NCBI RefSeq assembly: GCF_049801055.1
Contig: NZ_JBNAGF010000008.1
Coordinates: forward strand, 62,001 to 126,000
Direction: 5' to 3'
Origin: JBNAGF01 sp049801055
GTDB taxonomy: Bacteria; Pseudomonadota; Alphaproteobacteria; Rhodobacterales; Rhodobacteraceae
Length of the DNA: 64,000 nt
Both the position numbers and the translations under genes were made by a program. Numbering within the stretch: the first letter of the stretch is position 1; every line of letters begins with the position of its first letter. Positions 1-8,794 of this stretch are shown piece by piece. The notes under the pieces are model-generated. The model was not told the DNA's origin, did no database searches, and saw only the letters and a program-made list of their open reading frames with translations.

Positions 1-129
1 GATGCCGGCGACTGGGTGCTGATCGATACGGGCGACGTGATTGTCCATATCTTCCGCCCCGAGGTCCGCGAATTCTACCAGCTGGAAAAGATGTGGCTGC
101 CGCAGGGTAGCAGCGCCTCGGCGAACTGA
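1..129 (+). CDS. rsfS: Ribosomal silencing factor RsfS, C-terminal part (cut by window edge)
   Basis: Only the last 42 codons are inside the window; the frame is open from base 1 to the TGA at 127-129. The residues read DWVLIDTGDVIVHIF and then a REFYQLEKMW-type end, the conserved C-terminal half of the RsfS/DUF143 family. RsfS binds ribosomal protein L14 on the 50S subunit and blocks subunit joining during starvation. It sits directly ahead of rlmH, a common bacterial pairing that supports the call. The short tail after EKMW is variable in the family. Confidence 0.9.
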   Translation, partial: DAGDWVLIDTGDVIVHIFRPEVREFYQLEKMWLPQGSSASAN

Positions 130-138
130 GGCGTCATC

Positions 139-160
139 CCGGCCCGTATTGCAGGGCCGG
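139..160 (+). other. Inverted repeat between rsfS and rlmH
   Basis: CCGGCCC (139-145) and GGGCCGG (154-160) form a perfect 7 bp stem with an 8-base loop. The 3' arm runs into the GGAGGCGGGAG ribosome binding region of rlmH. The hairpin could therefore modulate rlmH translation, or be a weak processing or termination site. There is no T-run, so a classical intrinsic terminator is unlikely. Confidence 0.4.
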
Positions 161-172
161 AGGCGGGAGAGC

Positions 173-643
173 ATGCTCATTCACATTTGCGCGGTCGGCC
201 GATTGAGGGCCGGACCGGAGAAAACGATCATTGACGATTATCTGTCGCGGTTCGACCGCACGGGGCGGGCGCTTGGCCTTGGTCCCGCACGGGTCGTTGA
301 GGTCGAAGACAAGAAAAGCGCCGGTATGAGCGCCGAAGCCGGGTTGTTGCGCAAGGCGCTGCCGAAGGGGGCAGTAATTTGCACGCTGGACGAGCGCGGT
401 AAGGTGATCTCGTCGCCTGATTTCGCAAATAGGCTGGCTGACTGGCGCGATACGGGGCGGCAGGATCTGGCGATTGTCATTGGCGGGGCAGATGGAATTG
501 ACCCGTCGCTCAGGGCCGAGGCGGACTTCTCGATATCGCTGGGCAAGATGGTGTGGCCACACATGCTTGTGCGCGTGATGCTGGCCGAACAGTTGTACCG
601 AGCTGCCACGATTCTTGCCGGCAGCCCTTATCACCGAACCTGA
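173..643 (+). CDS. rlmH: 23S rRNA (pseudouridine1915-N3)-methyltransferase RlmH
   Basis: 156 residues, the usual length for this SPOUT-class methyltransferase (about 155). RlmH methylates N3 of pseudouridine 1915 in helix 69 of 23S rRNA, on assembled 70S ribosomes. Visible features are the N-terminal MLIHICAVGRL strand, the AdoMet-binding knot segment IVIGGADGID (101-110), the SLGKMVWPHMLVRVMLAEQLYRA region split here as SLGKMVWPH (122-130) and LAEQLYRA (137-144), and the C-terminal SPYHR that contacts substrate. The ATG at 173 was chosen because it follows a GGAGGCGGGAG Shine-Dalgarno and gives the family N-terminus; the open frame extends upstream to 41 but that part overlaps rsfS. Confidence 0.96.
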   Translation: MLIHICAVGRLRAGPEKTIIDDYLSRFDRTGRALGLGPARVVEVEDKKSAGMSAEAGLLRKALPKGAVICTLDERGKVISSPDFANRLADWRDTGRQDLAIVIGGADGIDPSLRAEADFSISLGKMVWPHMLVRVMLAEQLYRAATILAGSPYHRT

Positions 644-673
644 ACCGATCGTTTCGACCAAATGAAACGGCAC

Positions 674-699
674 CAATCCGATGGACATTCGACGGATTG
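674..699. other. Perfect 7 bp dyad in the rlmH-NRPS intergenic region
   Basis: CAATCCG (674-680) and CGGATTG (693-699) are exact inverted repeats around a 12-base centre. A smaller repeat, CGTTTC (650-655) with GAAACG (664-669), lies just upstream. The 165-base gap between rlmH and the NRPS must hold the NRPS promoter. The dyad lies 110-135 bases before the NRPS start, so it may be an operator; it could also be the end of the rlmH transcript, though no T-tract follows. Confidence 0.35.
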
Positions 700-808
700 T
701 TTGCAATTGGTTCAATCATTTGTCTTGTGAATGGTCTGCGGCAACGCAATGGTTGATCCTTTTGCGAAAGCCTAGAAAATTTGTGACATCCAGTTCAATG
801 TCAACAGA

Positions 809-3800
809 ATGAGTGCAATGTTCAAGCTCACCCCACTGCAGGAAGGCATGCTTTACGAAAGCGTGGTCTCGGCAAAGCCTTGGGCCAACCTTGAACAGAT
901 TGTAATCCATTTGGAAGATGAGCTCGTGGATGCGGGAGCGATGCGGGCAGCTTGGCAGGGAACCGTGGATGCCACACCGGTTCTGCGCAGCGTAATCGAC
1001 TGGCAGAGTTCAGATGAACCGGTGCAGCGTTTTCACCCACCGGCCCCGTTTACACTGGATGTGACGGATTGGCGCGCCGAGCCGGATCCCGATGCTGCCT
1101 TGCAGATCTGGTTGGCGAAGGACCGTTCGGCCGGTGTTGATCCATCGACTTACCCGGGGTTCCGCGTCAGCCTTTTTGTTCTTGGGCCAATGCGCGGGGT
1201 TCTGGTCTGGACGTTTCTGCACACATTGCTCGACGGGCGCAGCATGGTGCGGGTTCTTGACGATGTCTTTTGGAGATACGAGGCCGGGCTTGGCAAAAAG
1301 CCGCAACCGGAAGGCGGCGTTCCGACCAGCATATTCGAGGCTCATTGTCTGGCACTCCAAGGTCAATCTCACGCAGAAGGTGCTGCCTTTTTTGCGAACC
1401 GACTGAATGGCTACGATGCCGCCTACGGAATCGCTGACGACACCCAGGAAGCCAGCCGCAAGATCATTGCAGACCTAGAGTTGGACGAGGCGGAAACCCT
1501 CGCTCTGACAGGTCTGGCTGAAGAGGGCGGCGTTTCCGTCGGCACTATTGTTCAGGCGGCTTGGGGAATTGTTCTTGGACGCTGGTCGGATCGCGGCGAT
1601 GCGGTTTTTGGGGCAACATTGTCGGGGCGTCATCTCGTGCCGGGCGCGAGGAATGCTATCGGATGTTTTATCAACACGGTTCCGATGCGTCTGAGACTTG
1701 GTCGCGGTCTTGAACTTGGTGAGGTTCTGACGCGGCTGCGCGCAGACCAGATCGGGCTGCGCCCATACGAGCAAACTCCTCTGTCCGAAATAAAAGCTCT
1801 GAGCGAAGTGCCGCCAGACCGGCCACTGTTCGATTCCATGGTGATGTTCGAGCGCGGATCAATGCAGCAGCTGCTTTGGCGGCTCGGAGGCAATTGGCCG
1901 CGTCGTCGTGTTGAATTTCTGGAAGAGGGGGCGCTGCCGGCGACTCTGGCAGTCTATCACGATCAACGCCTCAAGCTCAGGCTGGAATACGACCCGGCAC
2001 AGGTTCCCGAAGGTGACCGAGTCTCGGCCTATGTGCTGCGGCTGTTGCGTTCGATGATTGCCGGCGGGATTTCCACACCGCTTGCCCAGCTCGATATGCT
2101 TGACCGTGCCGAGGCCGAAAAACTGTGGGAAATGGCCCGTCCGACGCCTGAGATCGGGGCAGGGGACACTTGTTGTCTCACGACTTTTGAAAACCGTGTT
2201 CGGCTGGCCCCGGACCGGATTGCGGTGTCCCAGCCCGGCGCTCAATCGCTGACCTATGCGGAACTGGACGAACGGGCGACCCGCCTGGCATCCCGTTTGA
2301 CGGAAAACGGAGTCGAGCAATCATCGAACGTGGCTGTGTGCATGTCGCGGACGCCAGATTTTGTCGTGGCCCAGATCGCCACCTGGAAGGCTGGCGCGGC
2401 GTTCATTCCGATGGACCCCGAATACCCGCCCAAAGTCCTGAGCGGTATGTGCGAGGATGGGCGTGCGGTTCTGGCAATCGTGGACGAGGCTGCGCCCGAA
2501 CTTCCTTGCCCGACCGTCACCGTGTCAGCGAGTTCGGATGGTATTCTGCCGGCATTGCCGGACACAGACCGGGCTTCGTCGCGAACCGCATATGTCATTT
2601 TCACTTCCGGTTCGACCGGTCGCCCCAAGGGGGTTGCCGTGTCCCACGGATCGCTTGCGGCACATCATGCCGCCATGACCGAACGCTACGGGCTTGTCGC
2701 CCAAGACAAGGTATTGCAGTTCGCCAGCCTCAGCTTTGATGTATCGCTCGAAGAGATTATCCCCACGCTCCTGAACGGAAGCGAACTGGTCATGCGGACT
2801 CCGGAGATGGCAGGGTCTTTCAAGAGCTTTCTTGAGCAGGTTTCCGAATTGCGCCTGTCCGTTTTGAACTTGCCGACAGCGTTCTGGACGGCCCTGACCG
2901 AAGAGCTAGTGGCCACCGGATCGCGTTTGCCAGCCTGTGTCCGTCTGGTGGTTGTCGGGGGGGAACGCGTGCCGGCTCCGGCGCTGCGTCGTTGGCGCGA
3001 GATCGAGCCGAACAGGCGGTGGATCAATGGGTATGGCCCGACCGAGACCACAATAACCTGCACAACCTACGAAGCGGGTGAAATCCTGCCCCAAGGCGAT
3101 AGCGTGCCGATTGGAAAACCGACTCCCCACGCGCGTGCAATGGTTGTGGCTCGCGATGGATCGTTGGCGCCAGACGGGGCGGTTGGTGAGCTTTGCATTG
3201 CCGGGCCGGCAGTCGCGACTGGTTATGTTGGCCTGCCCGATCAGACGGCGGAACGGTTTGGCGCGGCGCCCGACAGGCTTGGCGGTGGCCGGATGTATCA
3301 CAGCGGAGACATGGCGCGATGGCAGAGCGACCGCAACCTTGCTTATCTTGGCCGTGGCGATCGGCAGATCAAGCTGCGTGGGTTCCGGATCGAACCGGCT
3401 GAGATTGAGAAGAAACTGGAAGGGTTGGACCAGATCGATCACGCCGTGGTCTCGGTCGACCAGCCGGACAGCGATCAGGCCCGGTTGGTGGCATGGGTCT
3501 CACTGGTCGACGGTGGCACCAAAGGGTTGCAAGAGGCGGTGGCACGCACATTCCAGTCTCACATGCGGCCGCTGGTGGTTCCTGTTGAGGAATGGCCGCA
3601 AACGCCGGGCGGCAAGATTGACGTCAAGCGGCTGCCTGCACCGCCCCGTGCCGACGCAGCGCCGGATCTTTCGAAACCTGCCAACGATACAACACGCGGA
3701 ATCGCAGCGATCTTTGCCAAGGTTCTGGGAACCAGGCAGGTTGATCCTGACAGCTCTTTTTTTGATTTGGGGGGGCATTCACTGCTGGTTCTGCGCCTGA

Positions 3801-4723
3801 TTGGGCAGATCGAACGGCAGTACGGCTTCAGACTGGCCGCTCAGACCGTTGTGTCGAATCCGACGCCACGGGGTCTTACCCGGGCATTGCGGGAGCAACC
3901 CGAGTACACCGACCCGCACGTGGTGTGGCCAATACAGCCCAATGGTTCGCGGCCGCCGATTTTCGGGGTTCATGTAATCGGAGCCGAGGGTAGCTTTTTC
4001 CGGCCTCTGGCCGAAGTAATGGGACAGGATCAGCCCGTTTTTGGGCTGACGGTCGGGATGCTGAGCGAAGAAACCCCAGTCGGGATCGAAGAGACCGCCC
4101 AATTTTATTTCGAACAGATACAAAAGAGATTTCCCGATGGCCCGTTGTCACTGGCCGCAGTATCACTCGGCAGTTACGTTGCACTAGATTTGGCACAGCG
4201 TTTGATTGCGGCAGGGCGCGAAGTTCGGGTGCTGGCGCTATTTGATGCCGAAGGACCGGCTGGACGGAAGAGTCTGCGTGGCCTGCGGAAACTGGTGATC
4301 CACGCCCGTCTGACACAAAGCGAAGGTCTGGGGTATGTTGGTGGAATAGTTTCAGCCAAGTTTGGCGATCTTCGCCACAAGGCCGAGATGATCCAGCGGA
4401 CACTCACTACCCGTCGTCAGGGAGTGTCTTCGCCGGCGCTGACAATCGGGCAGTTCGTTGCTGCCAACGATCTGGCACGCCAAGCCTATCAACCAAAACC
4501 ATACCCCCGTCCAATTACATTGTTCCGGGCCGCCGGAAATCACTTTGACTGTCCAGAGGGGATTGCCGAAGGATTGGGTTGGAAAGGCGTTGCGGCAGGT
4601 GGGTTCGAAGTTATCGACATACCCGGAGATCATCTGTCGATCCTCGAGCCGCCGAATGTCGATCAATTGGGAAGAGCATTGATGAAAATCCTGCGCCAAG
4701 CGGAGCAGGAGCAGGACATCTAG
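809..4723 (+). CDS. Nonribosomal peptide synthetase, C-A-PCP-TE
   Basis: 1304 residues, one complete terminal module. Condensation domain about 5-430, with LHTLLDG (137-143) at the HHxxxDG site: the catalytic second His (138) is kept but the first His is Leu. Adenylation domain about 455-945, with FTSGSTGRPKG (598-608), NGYGPTETT (740-748), HSGDMARW and the A10 lysine (936). Carrier FFDLGGHSL with phosphopantetheine Ser 991. Thioesterase about 1045-1300, with nucleophile Ser 1119 in AVSLG (Ala for the first Gly of GxSxG) and His 1275 in PGDH. Aligning to GrsA gives selectivity residues D-V-E-N-V-G-G-I-T; I cannot assign a substrate, though Glu at position 239 occurs in codes for basic residues. 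An alternative ATG is at 818; neither has a strong ribosome site. The gene is transcribed away from the other NRPS/PKS genes, so joint action is inferred. Confidence 0.92.
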   Translation: MSAMFKLTPLQEGMLYESVVSAKPWANLEQIVIHLEDELVDAGAMRAAWQGTVDATPVLRSVIDWQSSDEPVQRFHPPAPFTLDVTDWRAEPDPDAALQIWLAKDRSAGVDPSTYPGFRVSLFVLGPMRGVLVWTFLHTLLDGRSMVRVLDDVFWRYEAGLGKKPQPEGGVPTSIFEAHCLALQGQSHAEGAAFFANRLNGYDAAYGIADDTQEASRKIIADLELDEAETLALTGLAEEGGVSVGTIVQAAWGIVLGRWSDRGDAVFGATLSGRHLVPGARNAIGCFINTVPMRLRLGRGLELGEVLTRLRADQIGLRPYEQTPLSEIKALSEVPPDRPLFDSMVMFERGSMQQLLWRLGGNWPRRRVEFLEEGALPATLAVYHDQRLKLRLEYDPAQVPEGDRVSAYVLRLLRSMIAGGISTPLAQLDMLDRAEAEKLWEMARPTPEIGAGDTCCLTTFENRVRLAPDRIAVSQPGAQSLTYAELDERATRLASRLTENGVEQSSNVAVCMSRTPDFVVAQIATWKAGAAFIPMDPEYPPKVLSGMCEDGRAVLAIVDEAAPELPCPTVTVSASSDGILPALPDTDRASSRTAYVIFTSGSTGRPKGVAVSHGSLAAHHAAMTERYGLVAQDKVLQFASLSFDVSLEEIIPTLLNGSELVMRTPEMAGSFKSFLEQVSELRLSVLNLPTAFWTALTEELVATGSRLPACVRLVVVGGERVPAPALRRWREIEPNRRWINGYGPTETTITCTTYEAGEILPQGDSVPIGKPTPHARAMVVARDGSLAPDGAVGELCIAGPAVATGYVGLPDQTAERFGAAPDRLGGGRMYHSGDMARWQSDRNLAYLGRGDRQIKLRGFRIEPAEIEKKLEGLDQIDHAVVSVDQPDSDQARLVAWVSLVDGGTKGLQEAVARTFQSHMRPLVVPVEEWPQTPGGKIDVKRLPAPPRADAAPDLSKPANDTTRGIAAIFAKVLGTRQVDPDSSFFDLGGHSLLVLRLIGQIERQYGFRLAAQTVVSNPTPRGLTRALREQPEYTDPHVVWPIQPNGSRPPIFGVHVIGAEGSFFRPLAEVMGQDQPVFGLTVGMLSEETPVGIEETAQFYFEQIQKRFPDGPLSLAAVSLGSYVALDLAQRLIAAGREVRVLALFDAEGPAGRKSLRGLRKLVIHARLTQSEGLGYVGGIVSAKFGDLRHKAEMIQRTLTTRRQGVSSPALTIGQFVAANDLARQAYQPKPYPRPITLFRAAGNHFDCPEGIAEGLGWKGVAAGGFEVIDIPGDHLSILEPPNVDQLGRALMKILRQAEQEQDI

Positions 4724-4724
4724 T

Positions 4725-6086
4725 TCAGAGCGCGCGGATCAGCTCGGCTATCGCATCCTGATGGTGGTAGAGGATGGCGGCGCCGAGACAGGTTCCCAAG
4801 CCCAGAAAAACCGCGTCGTGCAGCGGGTCCCACACTTTGTGTTTGATGGCGAGCAGAACGATTGCCGGATGCGCAAGAAATCCCGACAGCGCAAGGCCGG
4901 CTATTGCACCGATCAACCCGAATTTGATGGCGCCGGTTAGAAGCAGACCAAACTGCAGAAGGGCACGAAACCCAGACAACAAAAAGAACCCGCGAGAGTC
5001 AGATGCCGCAAGTGCCGCCCGGTCATAGGTAACCCCCGGAACCTGCGGAACCTGCGCCAGTGCAACAAGCGTCAGGATAACACCGGACTGGACATATCTC
5101 TCATCATAAAGCAGCGCCACGATGCTCGGCCCGAACAGGGATAGAAGCAGCAGAACTCCCATTGTGCCAATGCTCAGAAGCGATCGCACCCTACGTAAGA
5201 ACCGAGCATTTTCAGCCGAAGCCGACGGCGGCGCATCACGATAGACAGGGATCATTACCCGGTGCACCACGGATTGTGACAGGATCAGCGGGAAGCTCGC
5301 GAGGTAATAGCCGATGTTGTAGATCCCAAGCTGTACCAGCGGTAGGATCTTACCCAGCACAAGTTTGTCGCCTTGGGTCATCAGGAAACTGAAGGCCGTG
5401 CTGGCCGTGATCCATTTCCCGAACGAAATCAACTCGACTGCGGCGCTCTTTTCCCAACGGAATCTGTTTGGCAGGCCATCGATCAGAATGGTGCTCAAGA
5501 TTGGCCGCAGCGCGGCATCGACCAATCCTCCGAGGACCAGCGCCCAGACCGAACGGGTAAGATAGGCTGCGGCAATCATAACAATGATGCCGATGATCTG
5601 GCTGAGAAGTTCCGCTAGAACAACCCGTCCGACCTGAAGATGACGATAGGCGGTTTCGACGCGGGTTGGCAGGAACCCGGAGAAAACCAGACCCAGCGCC
5701 GCCACAAAGAGGTATCCCTGCAATTCGGGCACGTCATAGAAATTGGCAAGCGGCAAGGCGAGAAGACATGCAATGCCCCAAAGGATAACGCCGCGAATGA
5801 CCTGAATTGTCCATGCTGTATTCAGGAAATCAGGATCGTCGCCCCGTTTGCTTTGAGCGACGGCTGGGCCGATGCCGATGTCCGAAAACAGTTCCAGCCC
5901 GACAATCACCAGTGTCACCAGCGCCATCACGCCAAAAGCTTCGGGAAACAGCAAACGGGCTAGGACCAGGTTCGAGGCCAGCCGGATCAGCTGTGATGCC
6001 CCGTAGCCGGCGGTCACGAATGACGAAGAGGAAAGCACCCTCGATGCCAGGGACTTTCTTTGAGGATTGGTGGTTTCGACGCTCAT
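4725..6086 (-). CDS. Wzx-like polysaccharide flippase (MOP superfamily)
   Basis: 453 residues with 12 or more hydrophobic segments spread over the length, typical of Wzx/WzxC-type oligosaccharide flippases. The N-terminal half contains NLVLARLLFPEAFGVMALV and ELFSDIGIGPAVAQ, the amphipathic start and the conserved second helix region of the polysaccharide biosynthesis protein family. It would move undecaprenyl-diphosphate-linked repeat units across the inner membrane for Wzy polymerisation. It ends one base after the NRPS on the other strand, so the two genes converge with no room for a separate terminator. The start ATG is preceded by a GAAGAGA purine stretch. Export of a nonribosomal product is a less likely alternative. 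Confidence 0.85.
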   Translation of the reverse strand: MSVETTNPQRKSLASRVLSSSSFVTAGYGASQLIRLASNLVLARLLFPEAFGVMALVTLVIVGLELFSDIGIGPAVAQSKRGDDPDFLNTAWTIQVIRGVILWGIACLLALPLANFYDVPELQGYLFVAALGLVFSGFLPTRVETAYRHLQVGRVVLAELLSQIIGIIVMIAAAYLTRSVWALVLGGLVDAALRPILSTILIDGLPNRFRWEKSAAVELISFGKWITASTAFSFLMTQGDKLVLGKILPLVQLGIYNIGYYLASFPLILSQSVVHRVMIPVYRDAPPSASAENARFLRRVRSLLSIGTMGVLLLLSLFGPSIVALLYDERYVQSGVILTLVALAQVPQVPGVTYDRAALAASDSRGFFLLSGFRALLQFGLLLTGAIKFGLIGAIAGLALSGFLAHPAIVLLAIKHKVWDPLHDAVFLGLGTCLGAAILYHHQDAIAELIRAL

Positions 6087-6846
6087 TTTCTCTTCTTCTA
6101 TGGGCGTGTCAGATCGGACTTGTGAGGCAACCGCATTCCGAAGGCAAGGGACCGGCCCTGTTTGACGGCAGGTCGCCTACCCGGGACAGACGACGATTCC
6201 GTGGTGCCTGAATTGCAGGTCGTTGGCATCCTAGAGTTGGCAATTATCGCTTCGCCGTGCTTCTTCCCGGTTGCCAAAGAAGGGGTAATCCCCTTCCAAA
6301 TGGCGCATCGCCGTAATCTGGCGCCCTCCGTCTTCTTGACAGTTACCCGCCATGAACTCGGCAGCCAGCCACTCTTCGTACCAATCGGACAAGCCCTGAC
6401 CTTCGACGCCGCCATTGTGATAGGAACGGGTCGCGCTGGCCGCGCGGCCGGTCGAGCCCGTCCTTTCAGGATACCAGCGGTTTTCTTCCATGGCTCCAAG
6501 CCCTCGTATTTAGCCCCGTCGATGCCCGCGACGCGTTTCGCCTTGTAAACAAAAGACTGCCCAGTCTTGTTGTGCAAGCAGACTACTTGCTGGACCCGAT
6601 ACGCGCCATTTCTCAGGGGATTAGCGCCGGAAATCGGTCTGTTGGGGCTCAATCCACTGGACAATGCAACCGCTGAACGGGCGATTGATCGCAAACTGAC
6701 ACTGATTGCGTGAATGGCAGCAGCGGAGCGGGGCGCGTTGGAATACGAGTGCCTTCGATTCGAGTGGAATTTCTCAAAAAAGCCAAATTCGACTGATAGT
6801 GTTTCGTGGAGTGCCTTGGGAAAGGCCGATCAGGAGCAGGAAGTCC
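6087..6846. other. Long divergent intergenic region between flippase and phosphotransferase genes
   Basis: About 760 bases separate the flippase start (- strand) from the chosen GTG of the phosphotransferase-like gene (+ strand). Overlapping open frames exist on both strands, but only the 86-codon - strand frame at 6231-6491 has a plausible start context and composition. The rest should carry the two divergent promoters. I could not identify convincing -35/-10 pairs or a terminator. Confidence 0.5.
6231..6491 (-). CDS. Possible small protein, 86 residues, unknown
   Basis: ATG at 6491 follows GAGGG (about 10 bases upstream). The product is hydrophilic and mixed-charge, with three Trp, four Tyr and two Cys, and includes GLSDWYEEWLAAEFM and LEGDYPFFGNREEARR. 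Roughly two thirds of third codon positions are G or C, somewhat below its neighbours. No signal peptide, membrane segment or known domain is visible. It lies between the flippase start and an upstream divergent gene, so it could be co-transcribed with the flippase. A chance open frame in GC-rich DNA remains a real alternative. Confidence 0.3.
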   Translation of the reverse strand: MEENRWYPERTGSTGRAASATRSYHNGGVEGQGLSDWYEEWLAAEFMAGNCQEDGGRQITAMRHLEGDYPFFGNREEARRSDNCQL

Positions 6847-7890
6847 GTGACAGCGTTGACGCATGCCGCACGCGCGGCGCGTATTGTTGAAGTTGCCGAA
6901 CGCTACTTTGGCAGGCCGGTGAGCAGCGTATCCGCGCCGGGTGGTGCGGGACGTTCCAGTTTGCGACTGCACTTTGATCGCATGGACGTTATCGGCACCC
7001 TGCGGCAGGATTTTCGGCGCACTCACCTCGAAGCTCATGTTCTTCGACAGCTCGGCGAACTCTCTGAAGACCTTCCGGAGTGTATAGGCGTCGTCGACAA
7101 CGTTCTGTTTCAATCCGATGTGGGTAAGGAGCGCCTAGGACAGGCGATGGCCCGAAGTCGCCCCAGCGGCCGCCTCGATCTGGCTGCTCGGGCGGTTTCC
7201 GCACTGTTCAGGTTGCAGAGCGCCGCGCGAAAAACCAACCTGCAAACAATGATGCCGCATCTCGGGGCCAACGATGAATGGGTGGCCGGTCTGGTGGGTT
7301 GCATCAGGGTGTTGTCGCCTTTCGGCCCGATACCGACCGGGTTTGACCGCTCTGCCGCCTGTGAGGCTATTGCAGTTGCGCCCAGCCAGTTCGTCAAATG
7401 GGATTGCCGGTCAGGCAATGCGGCGTTGAATGGGCTCGGGCGGCTGAGATGGTTTGACTTCGAATATTCCGGACTTCGTCACGGGGCCGAAGACTTTGCG
7501 TGGCTGATTGGAGATGAAACGCTTCCCGTGGCCCCGGATCAGATGGTCGATGTGATGATCGATTGCTGGGATCCCGGTGCGGGGCGCGATATCGGACAGT
7601 ATTTCGAGTTTCTCTCAATCTATCTGACCTTTCATGCCGCTCAGCGACTGACCCTGATACTTGGCGAACTCGAATGCCGAGGATGGCTCGACAAAGAGCA
7701 TATCCTTGAACTGGACGATGCCGGTGTTCACCCGGATTTTCTGGTTCAGATTTGTGGAGTCGGGCGCTATTTTTCGGAACAGACTCGGTTGACCGCTCCC
7801 TTGGCACCATTGTTTGAGGCCGCTGGCGAAAGCTTTCGAAAATCCGAGGTTGCGGCCGGCACTTCCAGAACCGCGCCCCTAGCGGGTTGA
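6847..7890 (+). CDS. Phosphotransferase (APH/choline kinase-like fold) protein
   Basis: 347 residues from a GTG at 6847, chosen because CAGGAGCAGGAA lies just upstream; the frame opens earlier at 6706 without a ribosome site. Kinase-fold markers are a glycine/serine-rich PGGAGRSS loop (31-38), KWDCRSGN (184-191), which matches the Brenner-type HxDxxxxN loop with Lys for His, and WFDFEYSG (202-209), the metal-binding DFE-like motif, followed by RHGAEDFAWL as in aminoglycoside and choline phosphotransferases. The usual ATP-binding lysine of strand beta-3 is not obvious (GTLRQDF has Arg). Substrate unknown. Position beside a polysaccharide locus fits phosphorylation of a sugar or sugar-linked group, which is inference. 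Confidence 0.65.
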   Translation: MTALTHAARAARIVEVAERYFGRPVSSVSAPGGAGRSSLRLHFDRMDVIGTLRQDFRRTHLEAHVLRQLGELSEDLPECIGVVDNVLFQSDVGKERLGQAMARSRPSGRLDLAARAVSALFRLQSAARKTNLQTMMPHLGANDEWVAGLVGCIRVLSPFGPIPTGFDRSAACEAIAVAPSQFVKWDCRSGNAALNGLGRLRWFDFEYSGLRHGAEDFAWLIGDETLPVAPDQMVDVMIDCWDPGAGRDIGQYFEFLSIYLTFHAAQRLTLILGELECRGWLDKEHILELDDAGVHPDFLVQICGVGRYFSEQTRLTAPLAPLFEAAGESFRKSEVAAGTSRTAPLAG

Positions 7891-7903
7891 ACGGGACCAA
7901 TCG

Positions 7904-8794
7904 CTATCCCATTGAGATTTCCACGACCAGATAATCGATGAAGGCCCGCAGCTTGGGCGCAATGAACTGTTTGGTTGGATATACGGCGTGGACGCATTGC
8001 TGTTGCTCTGGCAGGTCAGGCATTGCGTTCTCGACGAGGCCGGCATCCAGAGCATCTCTTACAAGATATCCGGGCAGTCGCGCGATCCCCAGCCCGGCAA
8101 TTGCAGCATTCAGCAACGAGGTTCCGTCATTCACACTGAACCCTGCAGTTGTTTGAACCGCTCGGACCTGTCCATCGGGCTGGGCGAAGCGCCATTGGTT
8201 TCTTCCCGGACGGTTATACCTTTGCAGAAGTTGGTGTCTTTGCAGGTCTTCGATAGCCTCTGGCCGTCCATTGCGCAGCAGATAGGCGGGGCTCGCTACC
8301 AGATAGGTTCTGTAACTGGCGAGCTTTCGGGCCATCAACGTGCTGTCGCTCAGGTCGCCTGACCGCAGCGCAAGGTCGAAACCGTTGCTGATCAGATCCA
8401 CACGGGTGTCGCTTAGTTCCAGGTTCAGGGAGATGTCGGGGAAACTCTGCAAAAACTTGGGCAGCAGGGGGGTAACGACGTGGATGCCGAAATCCGTGGC
8501 CGAAGCCACGCGCAAAGCCCCGGATGGACGCGCGTGAAGTTCGGCGACAAGGGCATCGGCATCACCCGCGTCGTTCAGGATCTGGCTGGTGCGGTCATAA
8601 TAGACCATTCCGATCTCCGTCGGATTGACGCTTCGGGTTGTCCGGCTCAGCAAACGGGCGCCAAGACGTTGCTCCAACGCGGCTATGTGCTTGGATACAG
8701 CGGATTTCGAAATACCCATCTTTCGTGCGGCATCGGTGAAGCCGCCTTGTTCTACCACTGTTGCAAACGCTTCCATTTCGATCAGGCGGCTCAT
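7904..8794 (-). CDS. LysR-family transcriptional regulator
   Basis: 296 residues, standard LysR length. The N-terminal winged helix-turn-helix spans about 1-60, with MEAFATVVEQGGFTDAARKM and the recognition stretch SKSAVSKHIAALEQRLGARLL (given here as two parts around residue 30). The C-terminal substrate-binding domain (about 90-290) includes FPDISLNLELSD and NAAIAGLGIARLPGYLV, typical of the CrgA-like subgroup with SGALRVA at its start. It converges with the phosphotransferase-like gene (13-base gap) and diverges from the AraC gene. Target and effector cannot be read from sequence; regulation of the adjacent AraC gene or of the polysaccharide locus is possible. Confidence 0.9.
   Translation of the reverse strand: MSRLIEMEAFATVVEQGGFTDAARKMGISKSAVSKHIAALEQRLGARLLSRTTRSVNPTEIGMVYYDRTSQILNDAGDADALVAELHARPSGALRVASATDFGIHVVTPLLPKFLQSFPDISLNLELSDTRVDLISNGFDLALRSGDLSDSTLMARKLASYRTYLVASPAYLLRNGRPEAIEDLQRHQLLQRYNRPGRNQWRFAQPDGQVRAVQTTAGFSVNDGTSLLNAAIAGLGIARLPGYLVRDALDAGLVENAMPDLPEQQQCVHAVYPTKQFIAPKLRAFIDYLVVEISMG

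Noticed and set aside
6098..6694. 198-codon - strand frame overlapping the small 86-codon frame
   Set aside because: Basic, low-complexity translation with no start context; at most one of the overlapping frames can be real.
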